This document shows positions 11,644-22,896 of a DNA stretch of 64,000 nt, piece by piece. A model generated the notes under the pieces. The model saw only the letters and a program-made list of their open reading frames with translations. It made no database searches and had not been told where the DNA came from. The stretch's first letter is position 1; the number at the start of each line of letters is the position of its first letter. The position numbers and the translations under genes are program-made. This DNA is from Larix kaempferi. Its lineage: Eukaryota > Streptophyta > Pinopsida > Pinales > Pinaceae. The DNA is taken from assembly GCA_027924585.1 (NCBI GenBank), contig BSBM01000007.1, positions 8,318,001 to 8,382,000 on the forward strand, read 5' to 3'.

Positions 11644-13593
11644 TGTTAGCACCTATTTTTCACAGCGTAGAAATGGGGGGAAAAGCCAAGGGATATTGAG
11701 AAAAAAACCAAATTTTGCTCTTGTTTTCCCTAACCTGGTCATAGACGATGCGAAGAGAATGAAAAAAGGATGTTAAATAGGCAAGGTGATGGCGAAATAG
11801 ACAAGGAATGCATTAGGGCATGACCAAATGAACCAAAAATGATATTAAGTATATAGTCAAAAGGAAATAATACAACGGATAGCCACCGTGCTAGTTTCCA
11901 CCATTGTATGGTTGCCCAAGATGGATCAACGGTCCTCGTTGATAGTCGTGGGGATAAAGCACACGGGAAATAGCCATAAGGGTGGTTGCGATGGTAAATG
12001 CCGCCGGACAGGTGGCAGCGGGAGAAGCACGTCGCAAGGAGGATGGGTAGTAAGAGGTATTGTTTCAATGAGCATGCGATACCACCAAAATGTAAAGGTG
12101 AGTCCTTGGCCACGTGGACGGCTTGGGAAAGCAGAGTAGTAGCCTATGGTTAGGATTAGGGGACCCGCAGATGAAAGTGCAATGTGACGAAGTAAATGGT
12201 ATAGATTGGTTTTGGGAAGATCGACGATCCGGAGTGATCCTCTCGTCGAGAAGTTTCTCGCCGGGTAGAAGGGAAGGTGGTAGCGATACATAAAACTATT
12301 CAACAGATGTCACCACCAGAGGCCGTCGCGAGGAGATAAGTGGTAAAGCCAAAACCGGTTTAGGGGAAAGCGATCCCGCTCTGTCGAGGTACGATGCTTA
12401 GCAACGAATGATGGATGACGGGACGCATGGAATGATCCAATGGTGGATATTAAAAAGGGGTCCAATCAGTGGTTAAAGAAAGGGCTGGATCTGACGGTAG
12501 CGATCTACGCGTAAAAGGACAACGACCGATATTGGTAGGCAGTTGACAAAGAAGCTCAGGGGATAGGCTAAGAGGTTTATCTATATAGCCTACGATGAAA
12601 AAGTTAACATTTTTATTTGTTTTAAAGCTTGTCACGGGTGAAAGCCTCTAGGCATGGGAGAAATGTAGAAAGCAATAGGTGAGGCCATTCCCACAGCCTC
12701 TTGGGCTGTCTGAGTAAGGTAGGAAAGATCGCATGGTAAGATTTAGTTTGTTCATGGCGACGAGACAGGTTGAAGGCTAGTTTTCGAGGAGGTCAAGACT
12801 AAAGAAGCTCAAGGCTTAGGGTTTGAAGATGCCTGGTTTAGAGAGTTAGTGTTTTACACCCTAGGGGTTTTTCAGTAGTATCTTTCCCTTTGTCACGCCT
12901 GTCAAAGATATGTGTGTCTCGGAACTAGAGGGTTTTTTCAGGGGATCTGTCGTCACTACTCAGAGATGGGCTCTTTTTGCAGGTGCCTCCATGGCGATAG
13001 TGGGTTGAAAGGGGTCAGCCTCCAAAGTTAAGGAAAAGAACAGAATGGCAAGGTTGGAAGATCTACCGATGCAGGCGAACAAGGCAGGGTATAATCTTGG
13101 TCTGTAGCGGAGAAGAAAAGGCTAGAGCTACAAGTGATAAAGGGGTGCCGGCCAGAGGAAGGTCGTTTGTGTAGACTAACAGGTGACCCAAGCGGTTTCG
13201 AAGATGAAGTGACTCACGTTTTTCAGCATGCGGGAGAGACATGAGGTTAACTGCTGTGACGGAGATAGGCCTAGAAGGATAAACTATTTGAAGGCATCTT
13301 CCTGCCACCCCAGATGATTATCGATGCGATGGAGGCCACCTCAACATCATCACCCACTACGCCGTCTACCTGGAGATTTTTTCCAAGTGTGTTTCCGGTC
13401 AGCTCAGACCTAGGGCATCATTGTTACTTAACTAGAGGGGTTGATCAGGTTATCATGGAAACCATGGCCACGCGTAGTTTCTATCATCATCACTCCAGTT
13501 ATGGATATGGTTTTTCGTCTGCTGTACGAGATCGATACATAGAAGGGATGGCGCACCTGGAAGCTTGGGGTATCTTTTAGTTGGGATTGGATC

Positions 13594-13949
13594 ATGGAAA
13601 AAGAGCAGGAATCCAAGGTGGTTTTCATGCCAGAACAAGCATGGTCTGAAGTGGAGGAGGAGCATGCTCCTTTGTCTCCTATAGTGTTCGACCATGACGA
13701 GTCCAACTCTGGTAGTGACGATGAGGAAGCGAAAAAGTGACAAGTGTCCAAAAGAATCCGTTGTCAGAAGAGAGAGGGGATTTACAAAGAAGACGGAGGC
13801 ATCCAGTGAGACATGGAGTCATTCATGATCTTGTACTGCCTATTGATGAGGCGACACCTCCTCCTCCTATGGAGGAATCGCATGCTGACAATTCTCTGAA
13901 GGTGGAGGACTTCTTTGATCCGCAGGGCCGTTTGAAGATTCCACGGTAA
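13594..13949 (+). pseudogene. LTR-borne ORF, copy 2
   Basis: Homologue of the ORF at 7844. It has the same in-frame TGA (13738-13740) and in addition a one-base deletion near 13815 that puts the Pro-rich C-terminal part into another frame (the open piece ending at 13949). Not functional as it stands. Confidence 0.4.
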
Positions 13950-14094
13950 GGTGGCACCCTGCTCATAATATTTCGTTTCCCGTCTTACTCAAACTATTTC
14001 ATGCTTGACATGTATGCAATATTTCAAATTTGGACTTTCAAGGTGGCAGCATATTTTTGTTTGTTTTCAAAGGACTGATTCAAGGCCAAGAGCC

Positions 14095-14103
14095 TATAAA
14101 AAG
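14095..14103 (+). promoter_or_regulatory. Probable LTR TATA box (copy 2)
   Basis: TATAAAAAG, equivalent to 8346-8354. Confidence 0.55.
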
Positions 14104-14869
14104 CTTTGTAATAGAATAATTAAGGGTTGGAAAATCATTCGGCTAAGTCCTGAGGGGCAAGCCCAGTTTTGGGACTTTTCATTTTATCTAATGTGCAATG
14201 CCAATGGTAGACTGTTTTGCAGAGACTCCTGTGTCTTTCTAACTGGTAGTAATTTTTTATCCTTTTCCCTTATGTGCATGTGCTTCTTGTTACTCTTTTA
14301 CATTATGTTGTTTCATTTCATGTCTGAGATCAGTGTATAATAGTTTAGAATTCTCGGAAACTCGCTCCGGCTATTATCTCAGATGTTCACAAAACATTTC
14401 TACTAAAGTCGGTCTAGAAATCATCCCTGTTAGATGCTCTACATCGGTGGAATTTTCTTATTTCTTCCTTTACCACTTGGAAATATCTTTACAATGGCAA
14501 GCGAGCGACTACCTTGTCTCTGTCAGAGTAGTTCACACCATGGCATTGTTATCTGATTTATGTGTAATACCTTGACTCTATCGCCCAATTTCGTTTCTCC
14601 TTGTGATTATCCTTCCCATAATTTCCACACCTTTTGTCTCTTCAGAAATCTGGCCTTTTGTCATTTGTTTAATTGAATATATTTCAAGCCAGAGAGGTTG
14701 GTCTGCATGTTCATCATTGACGCCTTTGAATATTTCCATCATTTTCATCCAATTGTAGAGAGAGCCCTCTCAGACTATGCTAGGACAACAACATCAGTCC
14801 AAAGTTGGTTAGTGGTTACCCTGACTTGCCCCCTCCCATAGCTCAAGGGGTACGATTTGGGTGTTAACA

Positions 14870-14874
14870 CCTTA
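14870..14874. repeat. LARD-1 target-site duplication, right
   Basis: CCTTA, matching 5888-5892. Confidence 0.85.
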
Positions 14875-14966
14875 TTTAGTTGGTATCAAATAGTACTACT
14901 TGGTAAAGGGTTGATTATGGAGGATCATAGTTGGTAGTAGAGCCAAAGATTCCTGTTCGGAGTTAT

Positions 14967-14971
14967 GGTGT
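14967..14971. repeat. Copia-1 target-site duplication, left
   Basis: GGTGT here against GGTGC at 22044-22048. The uninterrupted sister site at 25798-25802 reads GGTGC, so this copy has one later substitution. Confidence 0.8.
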
Positions 14972-15575
14972 TGTTGATGTATATGTAACTTCGGAATGTA
15001 TTTCATCTATGTATTTCATATATATTTATTATACCCTTATTAGAGATATGTTATTCCTCTATAAGGAAGTGTCGTCATGTGGATTGACAAGTCTCGCAAG
15101 TGTGTGTACTTGCCGATGGGTTATTAGACCACCATGTGTGGGGTCGGCCCTGAAATATATATTATATTGTAGATGTACCTAGCTAGACAAGTCGGCCCCA
15201 TAAGGTCACTGGGCAAACAGGTTAGTATAAATAGAGATCAGGAGATCTCTATTTTGATCATTCAGAAAGTCACACTTCTCTCACTCAGAAAGTGGCGCAC
15301 TAGTGAGGAGGAGGATCATCTGCTACTAGGAGACTATCTCAGTGTATTTTGGTTGTACTTTGGTTGAGCCATTGCTTTCTCTATCTCTGAGGAAGTTGTG
15401 GGGTTTTTCACCTTAGGGTTTTCCCCATGGAAACTCTGTGTCTCTTGTCTCTCATGCTTTTGATTCTTGTGATGCTTATCATGCTTATTGTGATTGCTAT
15501 GCATTGATATACTGTATATGTTATTCTCTCAGTAAAGATCCTAGAGTATTGTGAATTAATGCTCAAAATTTAACA
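14972..15575 (+). repeat. Copia-1 5' LTR (604 bp)
   Basis: It begins TGTTGATGTATATG and ends AATTTAACA. A TATA box (TATAAATAG) lies at 15226-15234, followed by an inverted motif AGATCAGGAGATCT. The partner LTR is 21440-22043. Confidence 0.95.
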
Positions 15576-15587
15576 TGGTATCAGAGC
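15576..15587 (+). other. Copia-1 primer-binding site (initiator Met-tRNA)
   Basis: TGGTATCAGAGC abuts the LTR and is the standard plant Copia PBS. Confidence 0.95.
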
Positions 15588-16149
15588 TAACTTGAGAAGA
15601 AGACATTTTGCAGTGACGAAAACTTGATTTTGTTGTTTATTGGGTTTCTCTCCACAGATTTTGGAAAAGTAGTATAGTAGATTGACTCTACTCATCAAGG
15701 AGAATCCATCTGTCCAATCAGAATTCAATTTTGAGCATTTTTAGATTTGGCCCTAAAAATTAGGGTTTCCACAAAAATAGGAATTTCCAGAATCTGAAGA
15801 CATAGCTGGAAGCTCCTTGCAAAAATCGAAGTTTAGAGCTTTGGATCGATATTTTTGGCTGGGTAGATCTCCGGGAAACTCAAACCCTAATTCAGGGCTC
15901 TCCCTAGTGAACCCGGGAGGACAAAAAGGCAAATCTGAAGGGTAAAAATTTGCTGATCTCAAATTATGAATGCACCAAGCTGATCAGCTCATCAAGGCGC
16001 ATCTTTCTATACTTTCAGAAAGTTGAAATTCACATTTTGAATTTTTAGGGTTTTTTCGACAAACCCTAATCTGGGACCAGATCCAGTTTTCAACATTTCA
16101 AGTGGTAAGACCTAAATATTTTCTATTTCCATTTGAAGTACTCTTTAAA

Positions 16150-18308
16150 ATGTCTCACCACACCAACCTTGAGGATAAGCTTAAAGGGGCTGATAACTTC
16201 CGAGCTTGGAAGTATAGGATTGGGTTAATCCTGGAAGAGAATGAGTTGGACTCATATATAAAGGAAGACATCCCTATCCCAGAGGATGAAGAGGCTAAAG
16301 TATTGCATAAAAAGAACTTGGTCAAGGCAAAGAGAATCATTGCTGATTCTATCAAAGACCATCTCATACCCCATGTGTCTTCTCTAAAGACACCCAAAGA
16401 GATGTTTGACTCTTTTACCAAGCTATTTGAAGGGAAGAACATAAATCAGAAGATGACCTGCGGAACCAATTGAAAGGAGTAAAGTTTCAGAATGGAAAAA
16501 CCATTCAATCTTATTTTTCAAGGGTCTCCCAGATCAAGGAACAACTAGAAGTAGTGGATGAAATGGTGGAGGATGGTGAAGTTGTCATGACCACTCTGAA
16601 TGGCTTACCTAGGTCATGGGACTCTTTCGTTCAAGGAATCTATTCAAGAAAGAAGTTGATTTCCTTCAGTATACTACGGGAATAATGCTCACAAGAAGAA
16701 GCAAGGCTTGTGGCATGAGAAGAAAAGATGGGGAATGAAGATCAAGCTCTCACAGCTCACTCCAAGAAATCTTCACATCACTTCAAAGAAAGAAGAATAT
16801 GCTTCACCTGTAATGAGAAAGGACATATTGCCATAAATTATCCCATGAAGAAGAAGGACAACAACAACTTCAATAAGAAGAAGAAGGGAAGCAAAAGAAG
16901 GTTTCATGCTCACGCTGCCGAGGATGATGAACTGCCCAAGAAGAAGGCTAGGGCAGAAAGTGATGATAGTAATGATGATTCATCAAGTGAAGAAGAGTAT
17001 GTTCCGATCTTTGCTCTCACAGGTACTATCTCCCATGGTTGTAATGATTGGTTAATTGACAGTGGGGCTTCCAAACACATGACTGGGTTTAAGGAATCTT
17101 TTGTGAACCTATCTGAACATGAATCACCCCATAAGGTGAAACTTGGAGATGGTTATCAATACCCAATCAAAGGAAGTGGTGAAGCCTCCTACGACCTAGA
17201 TTCTATAAAATTTTTGAAGATGAAAGAAGTCCTTTATGTACCTGGGCTCAAGAAGAACTTACTCTCCATCTCTGCATTGGATGCAAAAGGTATGAGGGTT
17301 GCATTTGTGGATGGCCAAGTCCTAATGTGGCCAAAGGGAAAGACCATAGATGATGCAGTAGTGATTGGAGAGCAAGAGGGAGGTTTGTATAAATTGAAGG
17401 GACAACCTGAACATGCCATGGTGCATGAATCCATGGAGCCAACTGAACTTTGGCATAGAATACTTGCTCATATGCACTATAGGGCACTTCTAATTGCAAG
17501 CAAGGCTATAGAGGGTCTTCCTGCAATTAAGACCAAACATGAAGGTGTTTGCAAAGGATGTGCAAAAGGTAAGAACATTAAGAAGGCTTTCCCAAGCAGT
17601 GAAAGCAAGGCAAAGGATATCCTGGAAATCATCCACTCAGATGTATGTGGTCCTATGTCATCCAGTTCTCTAAGTGGGTATGTTTACTATGTCTCATTTA
17701 TTGATGACTTCTCCAGGAAGACTTGGGTATACTTCTTGAAGAACAAAGATGAGGTGTTTGATAAGTTTAAGGAATTCAAAACCTTGATGGAGAATCAAAC
17801 TGACAAGAAGATCAAAACATTCAGATCCGACAATGGTGGAGAACTCACCTCAGGTGACTTCAAGAAGCTTTGCAGTGATTCAGGGATTAAGAGGGAGTTG
17901 ACTACTCCTTATAATCCTCAACAGAATGGAGTTGCCGAAAGGAAGAACAAAACAATCATGGAAGTAGCAAAGGAAATGCTGCATGACCAGGATCTACCTA
18001 TGCATCTATGGGCAGAAACAGCTAGAACAGCTGTATATGTGCATAACAGAACACCCCATAAGATATTGGACAACAAGATACCAAAAGAGGTCTTTTCTGG
18101 TAAGAAAACTAAAGTCAGCCATCTCATAATATTTGGTTATCCAGTATACACTCATGTCCCAAAGGAAAAGAGGACTAAACTAGATCCTTCAGGAAAGAAG
18201 GGTATCTTTGTGGGTTACAGTGAAAGCTCAAAGGCTTACAGAATATACTTTCCAGGGTTCAAGAAGATTGATGTCAGCAAGGATGAATATAAGTTCAAGG
18301 ATAGGTAA
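16150..18308 (+). pseudogene. gag-pol: Copia-1 gag-protease-integrase (frameshifted)
   Basis: The likely start is the ATG at 16150. Gag runs to about 16450, where a one-base shift moves the frame. The second frame continues with TAA at 16683-16685 and TGA near 16713 before an open stretch to 18308. The zinc knuckle (from about 16800, CFTCNEKGH) has lost its last Cys, now Tyr. The protease active site DSGAS lies at about 17058. The pre-integrase H-H-C-C region follows, then integrase with the D,D,E residues in place (HSDVCGP about 17635, RSDNGGE about 17823, NGVAERK about 17925). The frame closes at the end of the integrase C-terminal domain. In Copia one polyprotein would continue into RT. 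Confidence 0.92.
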
Positions 18309-18894
18309 TCCAGGAAGCAAAGATCAAGAGGGAGCACACTCCAGCAGCACCTGCAAGGATGCAGATTTTCAGAGGGAGTTGACCATCTTCCTACATTCCA
18401 CAATAGAAAGGTGTAGAAGAAGCTACTTCAGCAGCTCCTGCCAGGAAGCAAAGACTCAGAGGGAGTCCACCCAACAAACAAACAAAGATAAGTATTTCAA
18501 TTATCATTTCTTGCCTATTTTTGTTTAAATAATATTATGCTTATGTTCCTAGACTTAGGAGATGTATTGTGCATATTAGAATGATTGCATTAATGAAAAG
18601 TATACTACTAATATGCATGTGATGGGTAAGTCGCCTATGGCACTGTACAACATTCTAGTGCTACATATTTAGAATGAAACCTCTTTGCTGACATGTTGGG
18701 AGTAGTGCAAACTCTTAACAATGTTCTGGTAGAGACTGGAAGGCATCTAGAAAGTTGTGGAACATGGATAAATGTTGTATTAAAGCATTAGCTAAGATAA
18801 CTGCATGACTGCATGACATATTTCTTTATGTGTAAAGAATTTGTTCTGAAAATTATGAGATGTTTCTAATCATGAAATTTAACTTGTTTTGTAG
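18309..18894 (+). other. Copia-1 linker with intron-like AT-rich segment
   Basis: 18310-18490 contains two imperfect copies of a sequence around CAGAGGGAGT. 18492-18894 is AT-rich, begins GTATTT and ends in a pyrimidine-rich TTGTTTTGTAG, so it resembles a plant intron of about 403 bp placed before the RT remnant. No coding similarity inside it. Splicing is only a guess. Confidence 0.35.
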
Positions 18895-20048
18895 GAAAGA
18901 TCGTATATCTTCACCTACAAAAGAAGGACTACAACATTTGTTCCAGCAACAAAGATATCTATTGAAGCTATTGAAGTTCCCAGGACCTGGGATGAAGAAA
19001 TGGAATGCCATGATCCGTCGATCATGAAGATGATGTTTGGAATGTAGTCCCAAGACCTGACAGGGAGTCACATGTGTACAGATTGAAGAAATCCTTGTAT
19101 GGCCTGTAGCAAGCTCCCAGAACTTGGTGAGATACTAAGAGGAAGCTTGTTGCCGAGTTCGATATGAAAGATTTGGGAATGATGCATTATTTCCTAGGTA
19201 TAGAGGTGTGGTAGAGTGTAGGTGAGATCTTCCTTGGTCAAGGGAAGTACACAGTAGATATCCTGAAGAGATTCGGGATGATGGATTACAAGGCCATGGC
19301 CTCACCTATGGCATCGAATCTGAAGCTTCTATGTGATGCTTCATCTGAGCCAGTTGATGTCTCTATGTATCGTCAGATGATTGGGTCCTTGATGTACCTG
19401 ATGAACACGAGACCAGATATTTGCTTTGCGGTGAACACATTGAGTTAGTTCCTGACATATCCGAGGAGTGTTCATCTGGTTGCTGTAAAGCATGTTTTGA
19501 GGTACCTGAAGGGTACAGTGGATTATGGGCTCAAGTATGAGGTGAATCAAAAGTTTAACTTGCAGGGTTATGTTGATTCAAATTGGGATGGCAGTGCTGT
19601 AGATAGGAAGAGCACATCTGGGTGTTGCTTCAGTATGGGATCAGGTGTGATCTCTTGGTTTAACAGGAGGCAGTCCTATGTAGCACTGAGTACAGCTGAG
19701 GCAGAGTATGTTGCATCCTGTTCAGCTAGTTGTGAGGCAGTATGGCTACGGAAGCTACTGTCTGGGTTATTTGATCTCCTGTTGGATGCTACTGGTATCT
19801 TCTGTGATAACCAGAGTTGTGTGAAGTTGTCCGAGAACCCAGTGTTTCATGACAGGTCGAAACACATAGAGATCAAATATCACTATATCAGGGATATGGT
19901 GCAGAGAGGAGCTGTGAAGCTCCTGTATGTTGCGACGAACGAGCAGATTGCAAATGTGCTGACGAAGCCACTAGCTAGGGTGAACTTCGAGTACGTCAGG
20001 GAGAGGCTTGGTGTTCTTCAGATCGATGACACTTCGAGGAAGAAGTGA
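18895..20048 (+). pseudogene. pol: Copia-1 RT remnant and RNase H
   Basis: Short RT N-terminal pieces (18950-19060) are followed directly by the KKSLYGL...QAPR segment and then FDMKDLGMMHYFLGIEV. The roughly 50-residue block that normally carries YVDD is missing, so RT is dead. TAG codons interrupt at about 19106, 19213 and 19446. From 19497 the frame is open: RNase H with its acidic residues (YVDSNWDG, STAEAEYVA, CDNQSC) and the typical Copia end LTKPLARVNFEYVRERLG. The piece 19497-20048 is the best preserved part. Overall the pol gene is broken. Confidence 0.92.
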
Positions 20049-20164
20049 TGGACACATTTGCTGAAGCCATTCCAAGCATGTTGGAAGGAGGATCCTTCAC
20101 ATGGCTGTGGATGTAAGCGCTAGATGATGAGCATCACGATGATGTTCTGGTTTCTGCTTTGTAT

Positions 20165-20328
20165 GATTAGTTGGATCATTTTTATATGTATGTATGCATC
20201 ATGTTGGATGCTGGATATGATCAGTTGGATCATTTATATGTATATGTATATATGCATCATGTTGGATGCTGGATATGATCAGTTGGATCATTTATATGTA
20301 TGTACACATCATGTTGGATGCTTGGACC
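20165..20328 (+). repeat. Tandem array, about 54-58 bp x 3
   Basis: Units begin at 20165, 20219 and 20277. Each contains GTTGGATCATTT, a run of TATG and CATCATGTTGGATGCT. The array lies between RNase H and the 3' LTR of Copia-1. Further degenerate GGATGATC/GTATCAGGT repeats continue to about 20600. Confidence 0.85.
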
Positions 20329-20617
20329 ATGTATCTATATATGTATCAGGTGGATACATTGTATGATCTAGTGGATCATGTATGGTGATATGTATCATGT
20401 ATTTGTATTTGTATCAGGTAGATACTTGGTATGCATTAGGTAGATGCATTGTATGATCAGGATGATCATGGATGACGAGCTTCAGGATGTTGCTCTAGAT
20501 GACATGCAGCAGGATGTTGCAGTGATGATGATCAGGATGATCATGTGTACATCAGGATGATGTATGGTGAGTATCAGGTTGATACTCTATGGCCATGGAT
20601 CAGGTTGTGCAGATGAG

Positions 20618-21200
20618 CATATAATTTGGCCCTAGGAGATTTGCAAATAGTCTTTCGAGGTTTTGCCTATGGCATATAATTTGTCCCTGGGATATCTGGC
20701 AAATGCTCTTTCAAGGTTTTTCTCTGGGAGGACATATAATTTGGCCCTGGGAGATCTGCAGATAGTCTTTCGAGGTTTTGCCTATGGCATATAATCTAGC
20801 CCTGGGATATATGGTAGATGCTCTTTCGAGGTTTTGTCCTATGGTATATAATATGTCCCTAGGAGATCCGATAGGTTGGGTTGTGTGCCCGTAATAAGTC
20901 CTGGGATGCTCTTGCGATGTTTTCCCATGACCACATATAATCTGTCCCTGGGAGATCCTATAGGTAGAGCTGTGTGCTTGTAACAACCTTGGATGCTCTT
21001 GTGAGGTTTTGTGGTGACCACACATAATCTGTCCTTGGGAGATCCTATAGGTAGAGCTGTGTGCTCGTAACAGCTTGGGATGCTCTTACGAGGTTTTGTG
21101 GTGAGGTCACATATAATATGGCCCTGGGAGATCCTATAGGTAGAGCCGTGTGCTCGTAACAACCTGGGATTCTCTTTCGAAGTTTTGTGATGCACGTAAT
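20618..21200 (+). repeat. Tandem array with two unit lengths (about 57 then 89 bp)
   Basis: The marker CATATAAT (or a close variant) starts at 20618, 20673, 20733, 20788, 20844, 20934, 21021 and 21110. Spacing is therefore 55, 60, 55 and 56, then 90, 87 and 89. All units share a core around GGCCCTGGGAGAT and TCGAGGTTTTG. The longer units carry an extra piece around GTAGAGCTGTGTGCTCGTAA. Long minus-strand open frames here are only reflections of the repeat. Confidence 0.88.
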
Positions 21201-21430
21201 AAGTCCTGAGGATTCCACAGTATGGCCAGTGATGACGAAGACCTGCAGGTGGTGGGCCTACATCCAGTATGAAAAAGGACTGGCTCTGTAGAACTTCCTA
21301 TGACGAGTAGAGTCAGAGATTGGTTGAGATAGCAGTAGCAGTGACGATGATGATGACGATGCATCGACGACGATGATCTTGAGAAGAATACTTGTCTAGC
21401 AGATCTGTGTCGAGAAATACCTTCCTAGTT

Positions 21431-21439
21431 AAGAGGGAG
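21431..21439 (+). other. Copia-1 polypurine tract
   Basis: AAGAGGGAG directly before the 3' LTR; it would prime plus-strand DNA synthesis. Confidence 0.85.
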
Positions 21440-22043
21440 TGTTGATGTATATGTAACTTTGGAATGTATTTCATCTATGTATTTCATATATATTTATTGT
21501 ACCCTTATTAGAGATGTGTTATTCCTTTATAAGGAAGTGTCGTCATGGGGATTGACAAGTGTCGCAAGTGTGTGTACATGCCGATGGGTTATTAGACCAC
21601 CATGTGTGGGGTTGGCCCTGAAATATATATTATATTGTGGATGTACCTAGCTAGACAAGTCAGCCCCATAAGGTCACTGGGAAAATAGGTTAGTATAAAT
21701 AGAGATCAGGAGATCTCTATTTTGATCATTCGGAAAGTCACACTTCTCTCACTCAGAAAGTGGCGCACTAGTGAGGAGGAGGATCATCTGCTAATAGGAG
21801 ACTATCTCAGTGTATTTTGGTTGTACTTTGGTTGAGCCATTGCTGTCTCTATCTCTGAGGAAGTTGTGGGGTTTTTCACCTTAGGGTTTTCCCCACAGAA
21901 ACTCTGTGTCTCTTGTCTCTCATGCTTTTGATTCTTGTGATGCTTGTGATGCTTATTGTGATTGCTATGCATTGATATACTGTATATGTTATTCTCTTAG
22001 TAAAGATCCTAGAGTATTGTGAATTAATGCTCAAAATTTAATA
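21440..22043 (+). repeat. Copia-1 3' LTR (604 bp)
   Basis: Same length as the 5' LTR with about 21 substitutions. The last CA has become TA (TTTAATA). TATA box at 21694-21702. Confidence 0.95.
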
Positions 22044-22048
22044 GGTGC
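22044..22048. repeat. Copia-1 target-site duplication, right
   Basis: GGTGC; the left copy is GGTGT at 14967-14971. Confidence 0.8.
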
Positions 22049-22886
22049 AACAATAATAATAGAAGTCATATATGCATATATTGGAGGAATTGATGTGAGG
22101 GAGATAAAGAAGTTTAATGCAAAACAATATAGAAGTGTGGTGTAGCAACAATAATAGAAGTTGTATTTGCATGCATTAGAGGAATTGGAATTTAATGGGA
22201 GCTATGAGAGAAATGGCATGGATTCCATCTGCATCAGATGCCAAGGAAATAATAGTAACATCATATTTATCCTAATAAACCTATTATTGGTCCTTGGCTA
22301 AACTAGACCAAGGTTGCGAAGAGCATCTCTCTTGCTCACTTTGACACCATATAATGGAGGATTCCAACTCTATAAATAGGGTTCTTTACATGCAAATACA
22401 ACTAGCAAGAAACCAAGAGCTATCAAAATCATGTGCCCAAAACCACTTACAGCCTTGCTCATTCCCTAATAAATATTAACCCTAACATATATCACCTTAT
22501 CACCATATGTCAGGGATCAAACTTAAAAATAACAGCAAGCAATGAATACTAGAAGAAATTGAATCGTAGAAGATTTATGGTTGACCTTGTGTGGTATTAT
22601 TTTAAACCCTCAAAACCCTCTGAAAATATGGCTATCCAAAGTGTTTAGATAATATCAAGTGGTGTGTTGTCACCATAATCATAATTGATACCCTCTCTTT
22701 CTGGGCTGACTCGTGTCAACCTAGATATGCAAACCTTTTTTACATTGACAATTTTGAGAAAAAGTTGTTCAAAATCTTTCTTGGATCAAAATGAAAATTC
22801 AAAAACAATTAAAAATTAAAACTTCCTAATTTAAGATATGTTTTAGGATGGCATACAACCATTACCTCTGCCCACGATGGGATGGT
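22044..22886. repeat. Duplicated flank of unknown origin, copy A
   Basis: AT-rich non-coding sequence repeated at 25801-26640. It contains a TATA-like TATAAATAGG at 22371-22380 (26124 in the other copy), so it may be part of an old LTR, but I could not find its ends. Confidence 0.6.
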
Positions 22887-22896
22887 TGTATGCCAA
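22887..22896. other. Filler at the tandem-duplication junction
   Basis: TGTATGCCAA joins the end of unit A (GATGGGATGGT, ending 22886) to the LTR sequence resuming at 22897. ATGGTTGTATGCC across the join is the exact reverse complement of GGCATACAACCAT about 30 bp upstream. Confidence 0.8.

Larger units (their letters stand above)
5893..14869 (+). mobile_element. LARD-1: complete non-autonomous LTR retrotransposon
   Basis: The element spans 8977 bp, has two LTRs of about 3.23 kb starting TGTTAGCA and ending GTTAACA, and is flanked by 5-bp TSDs (CCTTA). The internal region is only 2522 bp. It begins with a primer-binding site complementary to plant tRNA-Asp and contains a broken gag and one unidentified ORF. 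There is no protease, reverse transcriptase, RNase H or integrase. This fits the LARD class (large retrotransposon derivatives), which depends on an autonomous partner for mobilisation. The gag type and PBS suggest a Ty3/gypsy relative of the Tat/Athila/Ogre kind, as inference. A clear polypurine tract before 11644 is not evident. Confidence 0.88.
11644..14869 (+). repeat. LARD-1 3' LTR (3226 bp)
   Basis: Same ends as the 5' LTR. The part from 12051 onward is duplicated again at 22897-25700. It shares several variants with that copy against the 5' LTR (for example GCATGCGAT versus GCATGAGAT), as expected if the third copy derives from this LTR. Confidence 0.92.
14972..22043 (+). mobile_element. 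Copia-1: defective Ty1/copia retrotransposon
   Basis: The element is 7072 bp with 604-bp LTRs (TGTTGATG...TTTAACA), a Met-tRNA PBS, a polypurine tract and a 5-bp TSD. Domain order is Gag, protease, integrase, RT remnant, RNase H, which is diagnostic of Copia. Gag is broken by a frameshift and stops, and the RT catalytic core is deleted, so it cannot move on its own. About 21 LTR differences in 604 bp (counted by eye) date it after LARD-1 and the tandem duplication. The 1.4 kb between RNase H and the polypurine tract is made of tandem arrays, unusual for Copia. Confidence 0.93.
12051..22886 (+). repeat. Tandem duplication unit A (contains Copia-1)
   Basis: This covers the LARD-1 3' LTR from 12051, its flank 14870-14971, Copia-1, and the flank 22044-22886. 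Without Copia-1 and one TSD copy it is about 3.76 kb, and it matches unit B (22897-26640) in the same order and orientation. Confidence 0.88.

Noticed and set aside
20711-21195. Long minus-strand open frames of about 104-118 codons
   Set aside because: They repeat the same peptide in step with the 57/89-bp DNA array and lie antisense in the Copia-1 3' region, so they are by-products of the tandem array.
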